This document shows, piece after piece, positions 23,390 to 35,120 of a stretch of DNA of 64,000 nt; position 1 is the stretch's first letter, and every line of letters begins with the position of its first letter. Position numbers and translations under genes: made by a program. This stretch comes from Vandiemenella viatica. Taxonomy: Eukaryota > Arthropoda > Insecta > Orthoptera > Morabidae. Below the pieces are notes generated by a model. It ran no database searches. It had not been told where the DNA came from and saw only the letters and a list, made by a program, of their open reading frames with translations. Where the stretch lies: NCBI GenBank assembly GCA_031002005.1, contig JARYHS010011408.1, forward strand, positions 221,691,473 to 221,755,472. The letters are read 5' to 3'.

Positions 23390-24180
23390 AGGGATCTATT
23401 TGTCACAGTACAGATGGGCCTATTACAGTGTATGGACTGGTTTGGATGGATTATGAAGCCAAGTAAAACAGATTCCTTTTCTAGTTAATGAAAGGCGCAA
23501 TGAAATGTATCGCTTTTTTCTGGATGCAATAACTCGAACGTGTAAAAGTCTAATATTTAGAAATTTCCATTAAGGTATCTCCGTTCCGGACGCTTAGCTA
23601 AATCCTACGAGCCTCCTCGTTTCAGAGGTTTTTCAGAGACATTAACGCTCCTATACTGGCCAGTATTTCCTTTTGTTGCCACGTCAGTTATTTGGAGAAA
23701 CATTTACAAAGAGTACATTCCATGAACCTTATTTAATAAATATATTTTTAAGGCTGAGATTCGTGTCCATGCCATCGTTTTTAATTAGTTCACAATAGCA
23801 CCAACAAAATGTTCTATTCATATAAAATTCCGGTGCCAGGTGTTCAGAGTATATTTATTGTTTATGATGTACGCTGAAGCCAATTAAATTATTTTGAACA
23901 TAGAGCCAATCTGAGGTGTAGATTTTAAATTATGAGTCGAGTAATAATGAAAAAGGTTTTTTAAAATTGGGAAGAAATAGATTCTTTTTTTACTTAATTT
24001 GACGCCTATTAATTGGTCTCTTGCTTTAAGACAATTATTTGATATTGAGAAAGAACTCTTAACTCACGATAATTAATGACAGATACAACACAATATAAGA
24101 GTTAAGTAGCTGTATTTAATTGAGAGCTAAAAGAAGTACTACAGTATTACGAACTCCATTACTAGAAAAGCAGTGACTTG
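23390..24180. other. Ankyrin intron, nothing recognised
   Basis: AT-rich sequence without a supported feature. The point near 23515 is where the right arm carries a 1.83-kb insertion. Confidence 0.5.
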
Positions 24181-24184
24181 ACCC

Positions 24185-24415
24185 GATACATACGCTGGAT
24201 TTCATACGCTCTGGCCTCGCATTCGGGAGGACGCCGGTTCGAATCCCCGTCCGGGAATCTAGATTTGGGTTTTCCATGGTTCCCCACATCACTTCAGGCG
24301 AATCCCGGGATGTTACCTTCAAAAGGCCATGGCCGAATTCTTTTCCGTTCCTTGCCCCCGGTCCCATCCTGCCCCTAATGACCTCGGTGTCGACGAGGCG
24401 TAAAGCCATAAATAA
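24185..24415 (+). mobile_element. tRNA-derived SINE (shared by both arms)
   Basis: B box GGTTCGAATCC at 24236-24246 lies behind a tRNA-like CTCGCATTCGGGAGG arm. The body runs TTTTCCATGGTTCCCCACAT ... AAAAGGCCATGGCCGAATTC ... GACCTCGGTGTCGACGAGGC. Same family as 21288-21484. The minus-strand copy at 34905-35120 is its mirror. Confidence 0.85.
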
Positions 24416-24731
24416 GAAGTGAATTTCGTATTTACATTAAAAATGTGGATTCGTACTACATTAATCATGTCAGTAAATTCATTTAAATGCGAGGAGTTAG
24501 GTAAATAAAATTATTGTGGTGCTAGTATATTACTATGTTGCGGTTAGAAATATTTGTGATAGATTCATTCTGAGTTTCTTATTTTAATAGCTATATAGTA
24601 AAAGTCGCAACTCATTTGCTGTGGAAAAGATGGACAAGCCTAAAGTTGGGTGGCAAGAATAATGTTTTGCACTAGATGGAGGGCGTTTCAGTGAATGAGT
24701 GAATAACTACTTCATGTAAGTGAGACTGCAC

Positions 24732-24877
24732 CTGCTGCAACAGCCTCGTCTGCGTCGACGAGGGAGATTGTGGCGCCGTCGTTGACGCTATCTGCCGCTG
24801 CATCCAGGGGTGTCCAGCCGTCGTTGTCGGTGATCCGAGGATCGGCCCCGTGTTCCAGCAGACAACGAGTAACTCCG
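24732..24877 (-). CDS. Ankyrin-repeat protein, exon 2 of those seen (left copy)
   Basis: A 146-bp exon on the minus strand, acceptor TTTCCTGTTCAG and donor GTGCAG. It completes a Ser codon and reads GVTRCLLEHGADPRITDND, then GWTPLDAAADS and an acidic, alanine-rich linker (SLVDADEAVAA) that interrupts the repeat array. At the DNDGWTPLD turn the right copy carries Phe in place of the consensus Gly. No frameshift. Confidence 0.85.
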
Positions 24878-25034
24878 CTGAACAGGAAACAGTGAATCTA
24901 ATGCACCAAAACAACAGTACGCACTCACAAAGAATAAGAATGTTTTTCGCGTATATTCACCTAGTCCCATTATTATTTTAAATCCCTATCATTATTTTGC
25001 AGTAAACATGTAATTCTGCACAAAAAAAAAAAAA

Positions 25035-25938
25035 GGCCCATTCACACTAGCGGTCAACTCAGCTCAGGTCAAAAATCGCTATACACGTAATCCAATGGGG
25101 GCATTCACAACACGCGGTCCGATCTGGTCAGGTCAGGGCAAGGCAGGTCAAACTGAAAATCGCACCGCCACCGATCGACAACGGTCAAGACTTGAGCTGA
25201 CCGCTAGCGTGAACGTGCAACAGTCAGGTCAGATCAGATTAACATGGACGATGAACGACTAAAAACTTTTGCTCGTAAGCAATAAAAAACAAATGTTTGA
25301 ACAGTAAGTTATTTCTGATAATTATAAAGTTGGCTAAATTTAATACGAATTCAGTGTTTTCATATCGCCAATGCAGTTAATTTATTTTGTATCAAAAGTT
25401 CTTTACGAACATTAGCACCCAAATAAAGAATAGTTGTAAAAAAGAGCTCCTCTTGTCCATCCTGAGATTCAATTTCTATATGTCATGAAATTTTATCCTT
25501 CCTTAAATAATGTGCAAAATACATGTAGCCAAAATTATGTTGGGAATTAATTCTGGAGCAGAATTAGTTTTTCTAAAATAAATTTGAAATCTTTAAGCTA
25601 AAATATCAAAAGCATTTTCTACCACTCATCTCACATGGCATAGCTGGCGGTTAATTTTTTTTTCTCTTGATCTGATTGTGCCTGAAACTCAGAATGCACC
25701 CTGAATCGTTGTCTTTTTGATCTTGAAGTATTGTTAGCCTCTTCACCCAAAATTAGTGCGATTTTAATTAACGTTAGCGAAGAAAACGGCATTGTTCCCT
25801 ATAAGCAACTGAAATGAAATGGCACCCTCTACGATTTGATTTGATCTGACCTGACCTGACCTAATCGCTAGTGTGAATGCCACTGGCCAATTCCTAGATC
25901 GTGAGCTGAGCTGAGCTGACCGCTAGTGATAACAGGCC
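25035..25938 (-). mobile_element. PIF/Harbinger-like element, decayed (left copy)
   Basis: Inverted ends GGCCCATTCACACTAGCGGT and a matching CCGCTAGTGATAACAGGCC flank subterminal AGGTCAGGTCAG and CAGCTCAGCT arrays, as in Harbinger elements. The minus strand contains PFSSLTLIKIALILGEEAN and SRSKRQRFRVHSEF, resembling the start of a Harbinger nuclease (basic RRRxWVHP motif). The element is too short to be autonomous. Right copy 33374-34280. Confidence 0.65.
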
Positions 25939-26192
25939 TTAACACAAATAAATCTATAAACTGTAATTTACTTAGCAGCCACGAAGGTCTGATGCCTATA
26001 TACAGTCGTAGTAAAATTTCTGCTAAACAATCAAATAAAATTCTAAGTCAGCCTCAAGTGTCAAGGAGAATAGTATAATAGATCAAAGTTATCTCTACAC
26101 CTGGCAAGAATAATATTGATGATTGAATATTCTCAGTGTTAAATTTTGTATTCATTGTTAATTTCTTTCTTAAAAAAAGCTGTAAAATAGTT

Positions 26193-27015
26193 GGGGAACT
26201 CCGGGTAGCCCCGGACACACAAAATTAATTGCAAATAAAAATAAAAGAAACACATTTTCTGTCTTTATTTCAATCTTAAAATTAAACTGGGTACTGCAGT
26301 CATATTAATTTGAAGTTAGCAATCGTAATATGTTTTTTCAACGAATTAAATAGAAAACACTTTCTCCTTAATTTTTTGGAAACACAAAAGTTGTAGGGTA
26401 GCCCCGGACACAGTAATAAATGGTGACCTAATCGATTTTTGGCCTTACAAAAATCACAATAATAATGGATATCTGAAGAATCTATATAAACACAATCTTC
26501 ATGGATCCTGTCTTTGCTTCATAGTACTGAACCCAGTCTTTCTCAAAAATCTCTTCATGTACGATGTCTGTTTTCCTTCATTTGCTTCGGAAAGACTTTG
26601 AATACTTTTCTTTTTGTTAAACGTCTTTATAGCATCTTTAACTATTTATTTTTTCGTTTCGCTCTTTCTATTACCTTTACTTTTTTGCCAGTCCTCTCCA
26701 CATCTTTTATATGTTGAAGATGTTAAAATCTCACTCTTTTGAATTTTTCGAGCATGCGATACTATGTTTTTATTTGACCCATCATATTCAATAATCTCCA
26801 ACAAATTTTGACAGGAGCGACGAAAAAATTCTGCCAGGAACAAAACACACACTAGTGTGGAACTCACTGGGCGCCCAAGCCGCAGCTCAGTTGCATACTA
26901 CAGAATTCATATTTACAATGAAGTTTTACCGACGCAGCGTGTTTGGTTTCTTAGAACTTTTAATGTCGGGGGATACCCACCGTCCGGCGCTACTCTGTTT
27001 TCCCCTACGTTAATC
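26193..27015 (-). mobile_element. pogo-like element spanning the end of the duplication
   Basis: Related inverted ends: TTGGGGAACTCCGGGTAGCC at the left, and a GGCGCTACTCTGTTTTCCCC stretch at the right. The minus-strand frame at 26867-26646 has IQKSEILTSSTYKRCGEDW, the EILTSTP-type C-terminal tail of pogo/tigger transposases. The right contig starts inside its counterpart (32786-33111), so the breakpoint of homology at 26517 is in a repeat. Confidence 0.65.
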
Positions 27016-27169
27016 TTATTCTGGTAATTTGGTCTCGGTACCGAATGACAATATAGGCCTATATTTTTTCAAAGAAACTTGATTATGATAAATTAATTCT
27101 GTAAGTTCGTCACAGCACAAGATGTTGAGGATGCAAATTAAATATACAATCAACTGTCAACAGAATATA

Positions 27170-27830
27170 AAAAATGGATATTGAAGATTAACTATCAAAA
27201 AACAGAACGTCTTACTAATGACCTGGATGATTTAAAAGGTAAATCATTTTTGCTATTTGGGGTGAATTTTAGAAAAGATGGTAAATGGAATATGAAAATT
27301 AATAAAAGAATTGTTAATGGCCGGAAAGTAAACGGCATGCTCAATTCACTTCAAAGGAGCAAGAATGCTATGAATAGAACAAAAAGAATTATATTTCAAT
27401 CATTATTGTAAAGTATAATCTTATATGAATCAGAAACCTGGACACCAGACAAAAACATATTAAGAAGTTGAAAGTAGTAGAAATGGATTTCTGGAGATCA
27501 TTAAGAATATCAAGAAAAGAAAAACTAAGGAATACTGAAATTATAAGGGTAATGGAAGTGAAAGAAGAAATGTACAATATGAAATTATAGAACGAAAAAG
27601 ATTGTAATGGTACGGCCACGTAAGAAGAATGGAAGATATTAGGTTAGCAAAACTTGTTAAAGAATGGGAAGTTATAGGAAGGAGGAAAAGAGGACGGCCC
27701 ATGTTTACCTGGCTCCAAAGTGTACAAATAGGAATGAGAAGTTTTGGTGCAGAAGAGGAAGATATACAACATCGAAATATTTTGAGAAGATGAGGTCAAG
27801 TTCTGTGTTCCGAGTTTTCATTGTCAAGTT
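27170..27830 (+). pseudogene. LINE reverse-transcriptase C-terminal tail (single-copy spacer)
   Basis: The plus strand reads KSFLLFGVNFRKDGKW, INKRIVNGRKVNGMLNSLQR, a SIILYESETWTPDK block, WRSLRISRKEKLRN, WYGHVRRMED and RKRGRPMFTWLQSV, over a few frameshifts. This is a typical non-LTR RT thumb and tail. It lies between ankyrin exons seen at 27975 and 24877. Confidence 0.75.
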
Positions 27831-27974
27831 GGAGTAAAACCTCTGTAATGAGGAAAATCTCTTTTAAAATAAAAATAATTCTGTAAGTATTTGGAATTAT
27901 ATTCGTGCAGTCTTTTTTTTCCCTTCGAGCGAGATTAATCGGATGAGGTTATGCACTACAGTTGGGTACAGTAC

Positions 27975-28182
27975 CTGACCCTCACGTCTCGCACCGCTGA
28001 GTGAAGTGGTGTCTCGCCTGTAGACTTCACCCTTGCGTTGGGGTCAGCGCCTGCCTTTAGCAGCTCCGCCACCACGTGGCCATTGGCTGCGTGATGCAGC
28101 GGCGTGCGTCCACGGCCGTCAAGCAGTCCTGCGTCAGCACCGCGGGACAACAGCAGCTCCACAGCCCGCCTGTAGCCGTGAC
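27975..28182 (-). CDS. Ankyrin-repeat protein, first exon seen (left copy only)
   Basis: A 208-bp exon on the minus strand, acceptor CTACCCTGCTGCTAG and donor CAG|GTACTG. Starting in phase, it encodes HGYRRAVELLLSRGADAGL, GRGRTPLHHAANGHVVAEL, LKAGADPNARVKSTGETPLH and SAVRDVRV. It joins exon 2 through a split Ser codon (AG|C), keeping an ankyrin helix intact. It begins with two bases of a codon, so at least one coding exon lies upstream; I find none before the gap. Its right-arm partner would fall in the N gap. The gene is thus 5'-incomplete in both arms. Confidence 0.82.
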
Positions 28183-28243
28183 CTAGCAGCAGGGTAGTAG
28201 TATTGTAGAGTTCAGAACCTTCTGAGTGAAAAATGGGAACCTT

Positions 28244-29347
28244 GAGGTGGTCATGCACGATCGCTCCATTTGGATGTCTTCAGTATGGATGACATCCAAA
28301 AGCGTAGCACATACACCATCATCCATCACTCCAGTCAGCCACGACAATGAAAAACTAGGCAAAGCAAACAACAATATGCTGCTATACAACAATCTAGTTA
28401 TGCCAAGATCTAAATAAAATGAGCCCGAATTAATTATAAGGAATATTCAAACTATCGATTACTGAATACAAATGCTGAGAATTAAATAAACGTCCAAAAA
28501 AGTGCGAAATTATGAAAAATAAGCTCTGTGAGATTACGAAAAGTTTTTAAAAAACTACAAAATCATTATAAAACAGATTTATTAAATTTAAGTAGTTTAG
28601 CAGGCCGAAAATGTTGTAGAGCAACATATTTAAACAAGTAGGCTCATATAAAATTATTCTTATCATACTATGATCTCTTTAAAAAGAACGCAAAAAAAAC
28701 TTTTTTTTTCAACACGGTTCTTTGTTGCCGTTTATCTCTTTATTTTTAAATAATATTAGCAATTGATACAGTATATTGCCACATTTATTTATATTTTATC
28801 ATGGTGCGGTAGTCAAGATTGGAGATCCTACAAGCATGGTAAGTCTTTATACTTCACAATAATCTCCAGCACATTGTTGAGACATTATATTTAATAATAA
28901 TAATATCGTTCTAATTGTTACTTAATAATATTTAAAACTGTATTATTTTCAATTCTACATTCAAAATAATACTTAATAGGTAGTATAACAAATATTTCTA
29001 TAGCAGATTTATAACAAAAAAGAAATGGTATAATGTTTGCATAGTCCACTCAAGGCACTGATGTTGATCTGCTCGGTGGTCGGCGACAGAATGAGAACTG
29101 TTGTGGCGCGGTTTCACCATACACGAGCCGGCTGGAGTGATGGCTTGATGTCGCTCCACGTCGTTTTCCCCACACACCGTCAGTCGGCTTGATGGCATGA
29201 TGGACGAAACTGATGGATATTGGGGTGACCGGATATCCAAATAATCCTGTCAGTCCACGTCATCCACATCAATTTCCCCACACGCGACACGATAATGGAG
29301 TGGCGTCGCTCCATTTGGAAGGATGGAGCGATCATGTATGGACACCT
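28244..29347. mobile_element. Candidate DNA transposon with about 24-bp inverted ends
   Basis: Left end GAGGTGGTCATGCACGATCG and right end, reversed, AAGGTGTCCATACATGATCG share an AGGTG...CAT.CA.GATCGCTCC pattern. Repeated GATGGCATGATGG and ACGTGGAGCGAC-like blocks with internal inversions occur at 29060-29340. No transposase frame; target duplication not readable. It sits 60 bp upstream of the ankyrin exon. Confidence 0.45.
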
Positions 29348-29349
29348 TT

Positions 29350-30920
29350 ACGGATTCGCTCATTTGTCCCTCTGTCGTACGCTCATAACTTCTGAAACCT
29401 TTAATAACTCAGATATTTGCAATTGCTCACGAAGCCAGTTCTAATTATCCTTAGCACAATTATAACTTACAATTTGGAAAAATAATTATAGGGGTCTTAG
29501 TGAGGAACTCAAGAAATGATTTTATTCCAACAATCTCTGTTGGCATCCTTGTCATGATCAGCCAGGGCTGAGTAAATATATCTGGCTTATGCGACCACGA
29601 GTATGGATTGGGAGTGGAAGCCGACCTGTATTTAGGATGCAAACTTCATCATAGAATCATTATAGGGAAATAACATCAGTGTGAAATGATCTCTTTATAA
29701 GGTTCAGTTTTCAATATTTGCACAATGATCTACAATGACTCAGATGAATGAGTATGATGCGAAATAACAGATATACGAACCAGTGCATTTTTATTCAATT
29801 AAAACCCGTAGTATACAGGTTGTGGGTGATCAACGTAGCCTTCCTCCACAAGGCCTCATATATTTCTCTCCATAGCCAACCGTTTACCCCCAATAGAGCT
29901 CATCTTCTTACTGGCAGCTTCTGCACGATGGCTGCCTTCGATGCATGCCGAAGATTGTCGGAAGACCGGTGGTTCCTCTTCAACTTAGACGGCACGAGCT
30001 GGTTACATGTGTAATAGTGATACAGAGATCGCCACAACGAGGTTTACCCGGTACGGTAAACCCCGATCTCCCAACATAGTTCCAGTCGGGGGGGGGGGTG
30101 TGGCAGTTTTGGCTAATCCTGAGCCTTGCCGTTTCGGTCATCTGACCCACTTTGCTTCGGCCAAGGTGCAGTTTCGATTTTCTGTCAGCATTCTTCTTCC
30201 CAGGCAATATCCTCCCGGTGTTTTCTAACAGCGCAAGCTCGCCGTCCTTGTTTAATACTTTACAATTACTTATTTCTTGGCGAAACAACCTTGGATTGCG
30301 ACATCTTCATGGGGATAAATTGCAAGCAAACCAACCTACCGGCTCTACAAAATGCTTGTGTTTAATATTTATTCCATGGTTTCTGAAAGCTTTTGACCAA
30401 GAACCTAAAAAAATCATTTCCCTTTTATTTTCGAAACTATTGATCCAAAAATTCTTTCGAAAGTTTCATGTGTAGCTTCCTAATGTTTATAGGAAAACTG
30501 TAGTGACCTTTATGAAGTTTATATGATTTTTAAAAAATAACTAAATTAATAAATTTGGTACTTCAACAAACAATTTTTATGGACAAAGATGTATGCATTT
30601 TTTGAACCGGATAATAAAGATTTCGCTAGTATGTATGTTTCTAAAATGTTTTAAAAAATTAAAATCTATTTTAAATATTTTTAACTAAAATATTTTTCTC
30701 TTTAATTTATACTGTATTTATTATTTAACAGACAATTTCACCAAACGAGTAATGAACTTTTTAAAAATTTCTTTCTATTAATATCTTAACTTTTTTTGTT
30801 ATTTGAATTTTATAAACAATTTGGGTACTGATCGAACAGCATTCCAGTAGCTTGCCAATGCTAGGTTGCCGCTATCACGACGATGTTGGATTATGGATGC
30901 ACTCACATTGTGGATGCATT
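29350..30920. other. Single-copy spacer, nothing supported
   Basis: A C/G-richer patch at 29900-30240 contains a run of nine or more G near 30090 and reading frames on both strands, but no motif or splice context that I can defend. AT-rich elsewhere. Confidence 0.5.
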
Positions 30921-30928
30921 AAAAGTTA

Positions 30929-31330
30929 CACTGCCGAAAATTAAAATCCCAATAGCCAGGAAACTTTGTAGATATATCCAAAGTCATACCCAGAAAAAAT
31001 GATAAATTAAATGCATGTGATCTAATGTCTTTACTCCTGGCATCACAGACATGCTCTGTTGGGACCAAATCTGGGGACCGTTCAGTCGAAATTGTAAATT
31101 ATACCCCTTGCAAGGCGTGTGTTGCTATGGCCGCTGTATGAGAACGGGCGTTATCCTATTGGAAGATGCGATATGGATGGTGCATTTGAAGGGTATCATG
31201 AACGTTGCAGCACCCCGTCGACACAGTGGTGGGTTGTCCGGTTCTCCACTACGCCTCAGAAAATGTTCTCAATTATCATTTTGCCACAGACAGAATCGAG
31301 ACTCGTCTCTAAACACAAATGTATGCCATT
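30929..31330 (-). pseudogene. Tc1-like transposon fragment
   Basis: Begins at a TA with CACTGCCGAAAATTAAAAT, a Tc1-type terminus. The minus strand reads DESRFCLWQNDN, then after an internal deletion DNARSHTAAIATHALQGV and STERSPDLVPTEHV. These are the first and second catalytic blocks and the SPDLxPxEHxW block of a Tc1 DDE domain. Truncated at the far side by the CR1-like tail at 31332. Confidence 0.7.
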
Positions 31331-31331
31331 C

Positions 31332-31690
31332 TACATCTACATCTATACTCTGCAAATCACAAATACTGTGGGTGGCAGAGGGTGCTAAGCACCTATCCTA
31401 ATTCTGCGCATTCCAATCCCGAACAGATCGAGGAAAGAAGGAATGCATAAAAGAATCAGTACGGCATCTTATTTCTCTACTCTTATCCCTCCTGTCATTG
31501 CGACCTAAATAGGTTGGCGGAAGAAGTATTTCGCTGCACTCGTAACTTAAAGATTTTCGCATATTCTCCAGCAAATTCAAACGAAAACGACGTCGTCTGT
31601 CCACCAAACAATCCCAGCCCAACCCACGTATCAGCTCTGTGACACTTACGTAAGGACTGTAACTAGCAGTCACGAATCGAGCGGCTCTTC
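31332..31690 (-). pseudogene. CR1-like LINE 3' tail (spacer copy)
   Basis: The minus strand reads SVTELIRGLGWDCLVDRRRR, then FRLNLLENM, the ending of a CR1-like RT. The same 3' UTR family as at 16480-16990 follows (LGRNDRRDKSREIRCRTDSF in one frame), ending at a TACATCTACATCTATAC tail. It is cut near the gap. Confidence 0.72.
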
Positions 31691-31785
31691 ATGTGTCAAT
31701 TTGCGTTTTGCATTAGACAAGGTTATAAGATGCTGGCAATGAAACCAGGTTAATGAAACACATTGCATAGGGGTCGCAGAGCGTA

Positions 31786-32785
31786 NNNNNNNNNNNNNNN
31801 NNNNNNNNNNNNNNNNNNNNNNNNNNNNNNNNNNNNNNNNNNNNNNNNNNNNNNNNNNNNNNNNNNNNNNNNNNNNNNNNNNNNNNNNNNNNNNNNNNNN
31901 NNNNNNNNNNNNNNNNNNNNNNNNNNNNNNNNNNNNNNNNNNNNNNNNNNNNNNNNNNNNNNNNNNNNNNNNNNNNNNNNNNNNNNNNNNNNNNNNNNNN
32001 NNNNNNNNNNNNNNNNNNNNNNNNNNNNNNNNNNNNNNNNNNNNNNNNNNNNNNNNNNNNNNNNNNNNNNNNNNNNNNNNNNNNNNNNNNNNNNNNNNNN
32101 NNNNNNNNNNNNNNNNNNNNNNNNNNNNNNNNNNNNNNNNNNNNNNNNNNNNNNNNNNNNNNNNNNNNNNNNNNNNNNNNNNNNNNNNNNNNNNNNNNNN
32201 NNNNNNNNNNNNNNNNNNNNNNNNNNNNNNNNNNNNNNNNNNNNNNNNNNNNNNNNNNNNNNNNNNNNNNNNNNNNNNNNNNNNNNNNNNNNNNNNNNNN
32301 NNNNNNNNNNNNNNNNNNNNNNNNNNNNNNNNNNNNNNNNNNNNNNNNNNNNNNNNNNNNNNNNNNNNNNNNNNNNNNNNNNNNNNNNNNNNNNNNNNNN
32401 NNNNNNNNNNNNNNNNNNNNNNNNNNNNNNNNNNNNNNNNNNNNNNNNNNNNNNNNNNNNNNNNNNNNNNNNNNNNNNNNNNNNNNNNNNNNNNNNNNNN
32501 NNNNNNNNNNNNNNNNNNNNNNNNNNNNNNNNNNNNNNNNNNNNNNNNNNNNNNNNNNNNNNNNNNNNNNNNNNNNNNNNNNNNNNNNNNNNNNNNNNNN
32601 NNNNNNNNNNNNNNNNNNNNNNNNNNNNNNNNNNNNNNNNNNNNNNNNNNNNNNNNNNNNNNNNNNNNNNNNNNNNNNNNNNNNNNNNNNNNNNNNNNNN
32701 NNNNNNNNNNNNNNNNNNNNNNNNNNNNNNNNNNNNNNNNNNNNNNNNNNNNNNNNNNNNNNNNNNNNNNNNNNNNNNNNNNNNN
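31786..32785. other. Assembly gap, exactly 1000 N
   Basis: A run of 1000 N. The round length indicates a placeholder between contigs, so the true distance and even the orientation of the two sides are not proven by this sequence. It hides the apex of the inverted duplication and the right-arm counterpart of the ankyrin exon at 27975-28182. Confidence 0.99.
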
Positions 32786-33111
32786 CAAAGACAGGCTCCA
32801 TGAAGATTGTGTTTATATAGATTCTTCAGATATCCATTATTACTGTGATTTTTGAAAGGCCAAAAATCGATTAGGTCACCATTTATTACTGTGTCCGGGG
32901 CTACCCTACAACTTTTGTGTTTCCAAAAAATTAAGGAGAAAGTGTTTTCTATTTAATTCATTGAAAAAACATATTACGATTGCTAACTTCAAATTAATAT
33001 GACTGCAGTACCCAGTTTAATTTTAAGATTGAAATAAAGACAGAAAATGTGTTTCTTTTATTTTTATTTGCAATTAATTTTGTGTGTCCGGGGCTACCCG
33101 AAGTTCCCCTA
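32786..33111 (+). mobile_element. Partial pogo-like element at the contig edge
   Basis: Reverse complement of 26193-26517, with the GGGGCTACCC ends at about 32897-32907 and 33090-33100. Truncated by the N gap. Confidence 0.65.
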
Positions 33112-33373
33112 ACTATTTTACAGCTTTTTTTTTAAGAAGAAAAAAACAAATTAACAATGAATACAAAATTTAACACTGAGAATATTCAATCATCAATATT
33201 ATTCTTGCCAGGTGTAGAGATAACTTTGATCTATTATACTATTCTCCTTGACACTTGAGGCTGACTTAGAATTTCATTTGATTGTTTAGCAGAAATTTTA
33301 CTACGACTGTATATAGGCATCAGACCTTCATGGCTGCTAAGTAAATTACAGTTTATAGATTTATTTGTGTTAA

Positions 33374-34280
33374 GGCATGTTATCACTAGCGGTCAGCTCA
33401 GTTCAGCTCACGATCTAGGAATTGGCCAGTGGCGTTCACAATAGCGGTTAGGTCAGGTCAGGTCAGGTCAGATCAAATCGTAGAGAGTGCCATTTCATTT
33501 CAGTTGCTTATAGGGAACAATGCCGTTTTCTTCGCTAACGTTACTTAAAATCGCACTAATTTTGGGTGAAGAGGCTAACAATACTTCAAGATCAAAAAGA
33601 CAACGATTCAGGATGCATTCCGAGTTTCAAGCACAATCAGATCAAGAGAAAAAAAAATTAACCGCCGGCTATGCCATGTGAGATGAGTGGTAGAAAATGC
33701 TTTTGATATTTTAGCTTAAAGATTCCAAATTTATTTTTTAAAAAACTAATTCTGCTCCAGAATTAATTCCTAACATAATTTTAGCTACATGTATTTTGCA
33801 CATTATTTAAGGAAGGATAAAATTTCATGACATATAGAAAGTGAATCTCAGGATGGACATGAGGAGCTCTTTTTTTACAAATATTCTTTATTTGGGTGCT
33901 AATGTTCGTAAAGAAGCTTTTGGTACAAAATAAATTAACTACATTGGCAATATGAAAACACTGAATTCGTATTAAATTTAGCCAACTTTATAATTATCAG
34001 AAATAACTTACTGTTCAAACATTTGTTTTTTATTGCTTCCGGGCAAAAGTTTTTAGTCGTTCATCGTCCATGTTAATCTGATCTGACCTGACTGTTGCAC
34101 GTTCACGCTAGCGGTCAGCTCAAGTCTTGACCGTTGTCGATCGGTGTCGGCGCGATTTTCAGTTTGACCTGCCTTGCCCTGACCTGACCTGATCGGACCG
34201 CGTGTTGTGAATGCCCCCATTGGATTACGTGTATAGCGATTTTTTACCTGAGCTGAGTTGACCGCTAGTGTGAACGGGCC
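33374..34280 (+). mobile_element. PIF/Harbinger-like element (right copy)
   Basis: Mirror of 25035-25938 with the same subterminal GGTCAGGTCA arrays. The ends TAAGGCATGTTATCACTAGC and CCGCTAGTGTGAACGGGCC still pair. Confidence 0.65.
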
Positions 34281-34432
34281 TTTTGTTTTTGCAGAATTAC
34301 ATCTTTAGTGCAAAATAATGATAGGGATTTAAAATAATAATGGGACTAGGTGAATATACGCGAAAAACATTCTTATTCTTTGTGAGTGTGTACTGTTATT
34401 TTGGTACATTACACTCACTGTTTCTTGTTCAG

Positions 34433-34578
34433 CGGAGTTACTCGTTGTCTGCTGGAACACGGGGCCGATCCTCGGATCACCGACAACGACTTTTGGACAC
34501 CCCTGGATGCGGCGGCAGATAGCGTCAACGACGGCGCCACAATCTCCCTCGTCGACGCAGACGAGGCTGCTGCAGCAG
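34433..34578 (+). CDS. Ankyrin-repeat protein, exon 2 (right copy)
   Basis: A 146-bp exon, acceptor TTTCTTGTTCAG and donor GTGCAG, homologous to 24732-24877. It encodes GVTRCLLEHGADPRITDND, then FWTPLDAAADS. The Gly-to-Phe change in the turn of the repeat is unusual because that glycine is a consensus position; two or three bases differ there (GGC against TTT). Also A for V in the alanine-rich linker. It is the first exon of this copy after the gap; the partner of 27975-28182 is missing. Confidence 0.85.
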
Positions 34579-34904
34579 GTGCAGTCTCACTTACATGAAG
34601 TAGTCATTCACTTATTCACTGAAACGTCCTCCATCTAGTGCAAAACACTATTCTAGCCACCCAACTTTAGGATTGTCCATCTTTTCCACAGCAAATGAGT
34701 TGCAACTTTTATTATATACGATAGCTATTGAAATAAGAAACTCAGAATGAATCTATCACAAATATTTCTAGCCGCAACATAGTAATATACTAGCTCCGCA
34801 ATAATTTTATTTACCTAACTCCTCGCATTTAAATGAATTTACTGACATCATTAATGTAGTACGAATCCACGTTTTTAATGTAAATATGAAATTCACTTTT
34901 TACT

Positions 34905-35120
34905 TAGTGCTTTACGCCTCGTCGACACCGAGGTCATTAGAGGCGGGATGGGACCGGGGGCAAGTAACGGAAAGGTGTTCGGCCATGGCCTTTTGAAGGT
35001 AGCATCCCGGCATTCGCCTGAAGTGGTATGGGGAACCATGGAAAACCCAAATCTAGAAGCCCGGACGGGGATTCGAACCAGCGTCCTCCCGAATGCGAGG
35101 CCAGAGCGTATAAAATTCAG
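34905..35120 (-). mobile_element. tRNA-derived SINE (right copy)
   Basis: Mirror of 24185-24415, with B box (reverse) GGATTCGAACC at 35069-35079 and the CGTCGACACCGAGGTCATTA end. Confidence 0.85.

Larger units (their letters stand above)
1850..26517 (+). repeat. Left arm of a giant inverted duplication
   Basis: This stretch reappears in reverse complement at 32786-64000. Anchors that match in order include the Penelope relic, XLF exons, Helitron, ankyrin exons, Tc1, pogo-like and Harbinger-like elements. Base 1850 pairs with the last base of the window, so the duplication continues to the right of the window while the left arm goes on to base 1. Divergence is uneven: 0 of 195 bases in one XLF exon, 7 of 199 in the other, 4 of 229 and 15 of 255 in two ankyrin exons. 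Confidence 0.95.

Noticed and set aside
29980..30288. About 100-codon frames on both strands in a GC-rich patch
   Set aside because: No motif, no splice context, overlapping frames on both strands and a long G-run; probably chance.
31670..32803. Very long open frames on both strands across the gap
   Set aside because: They consist of undetermined bases (X residues) with a few real codons at the ends.
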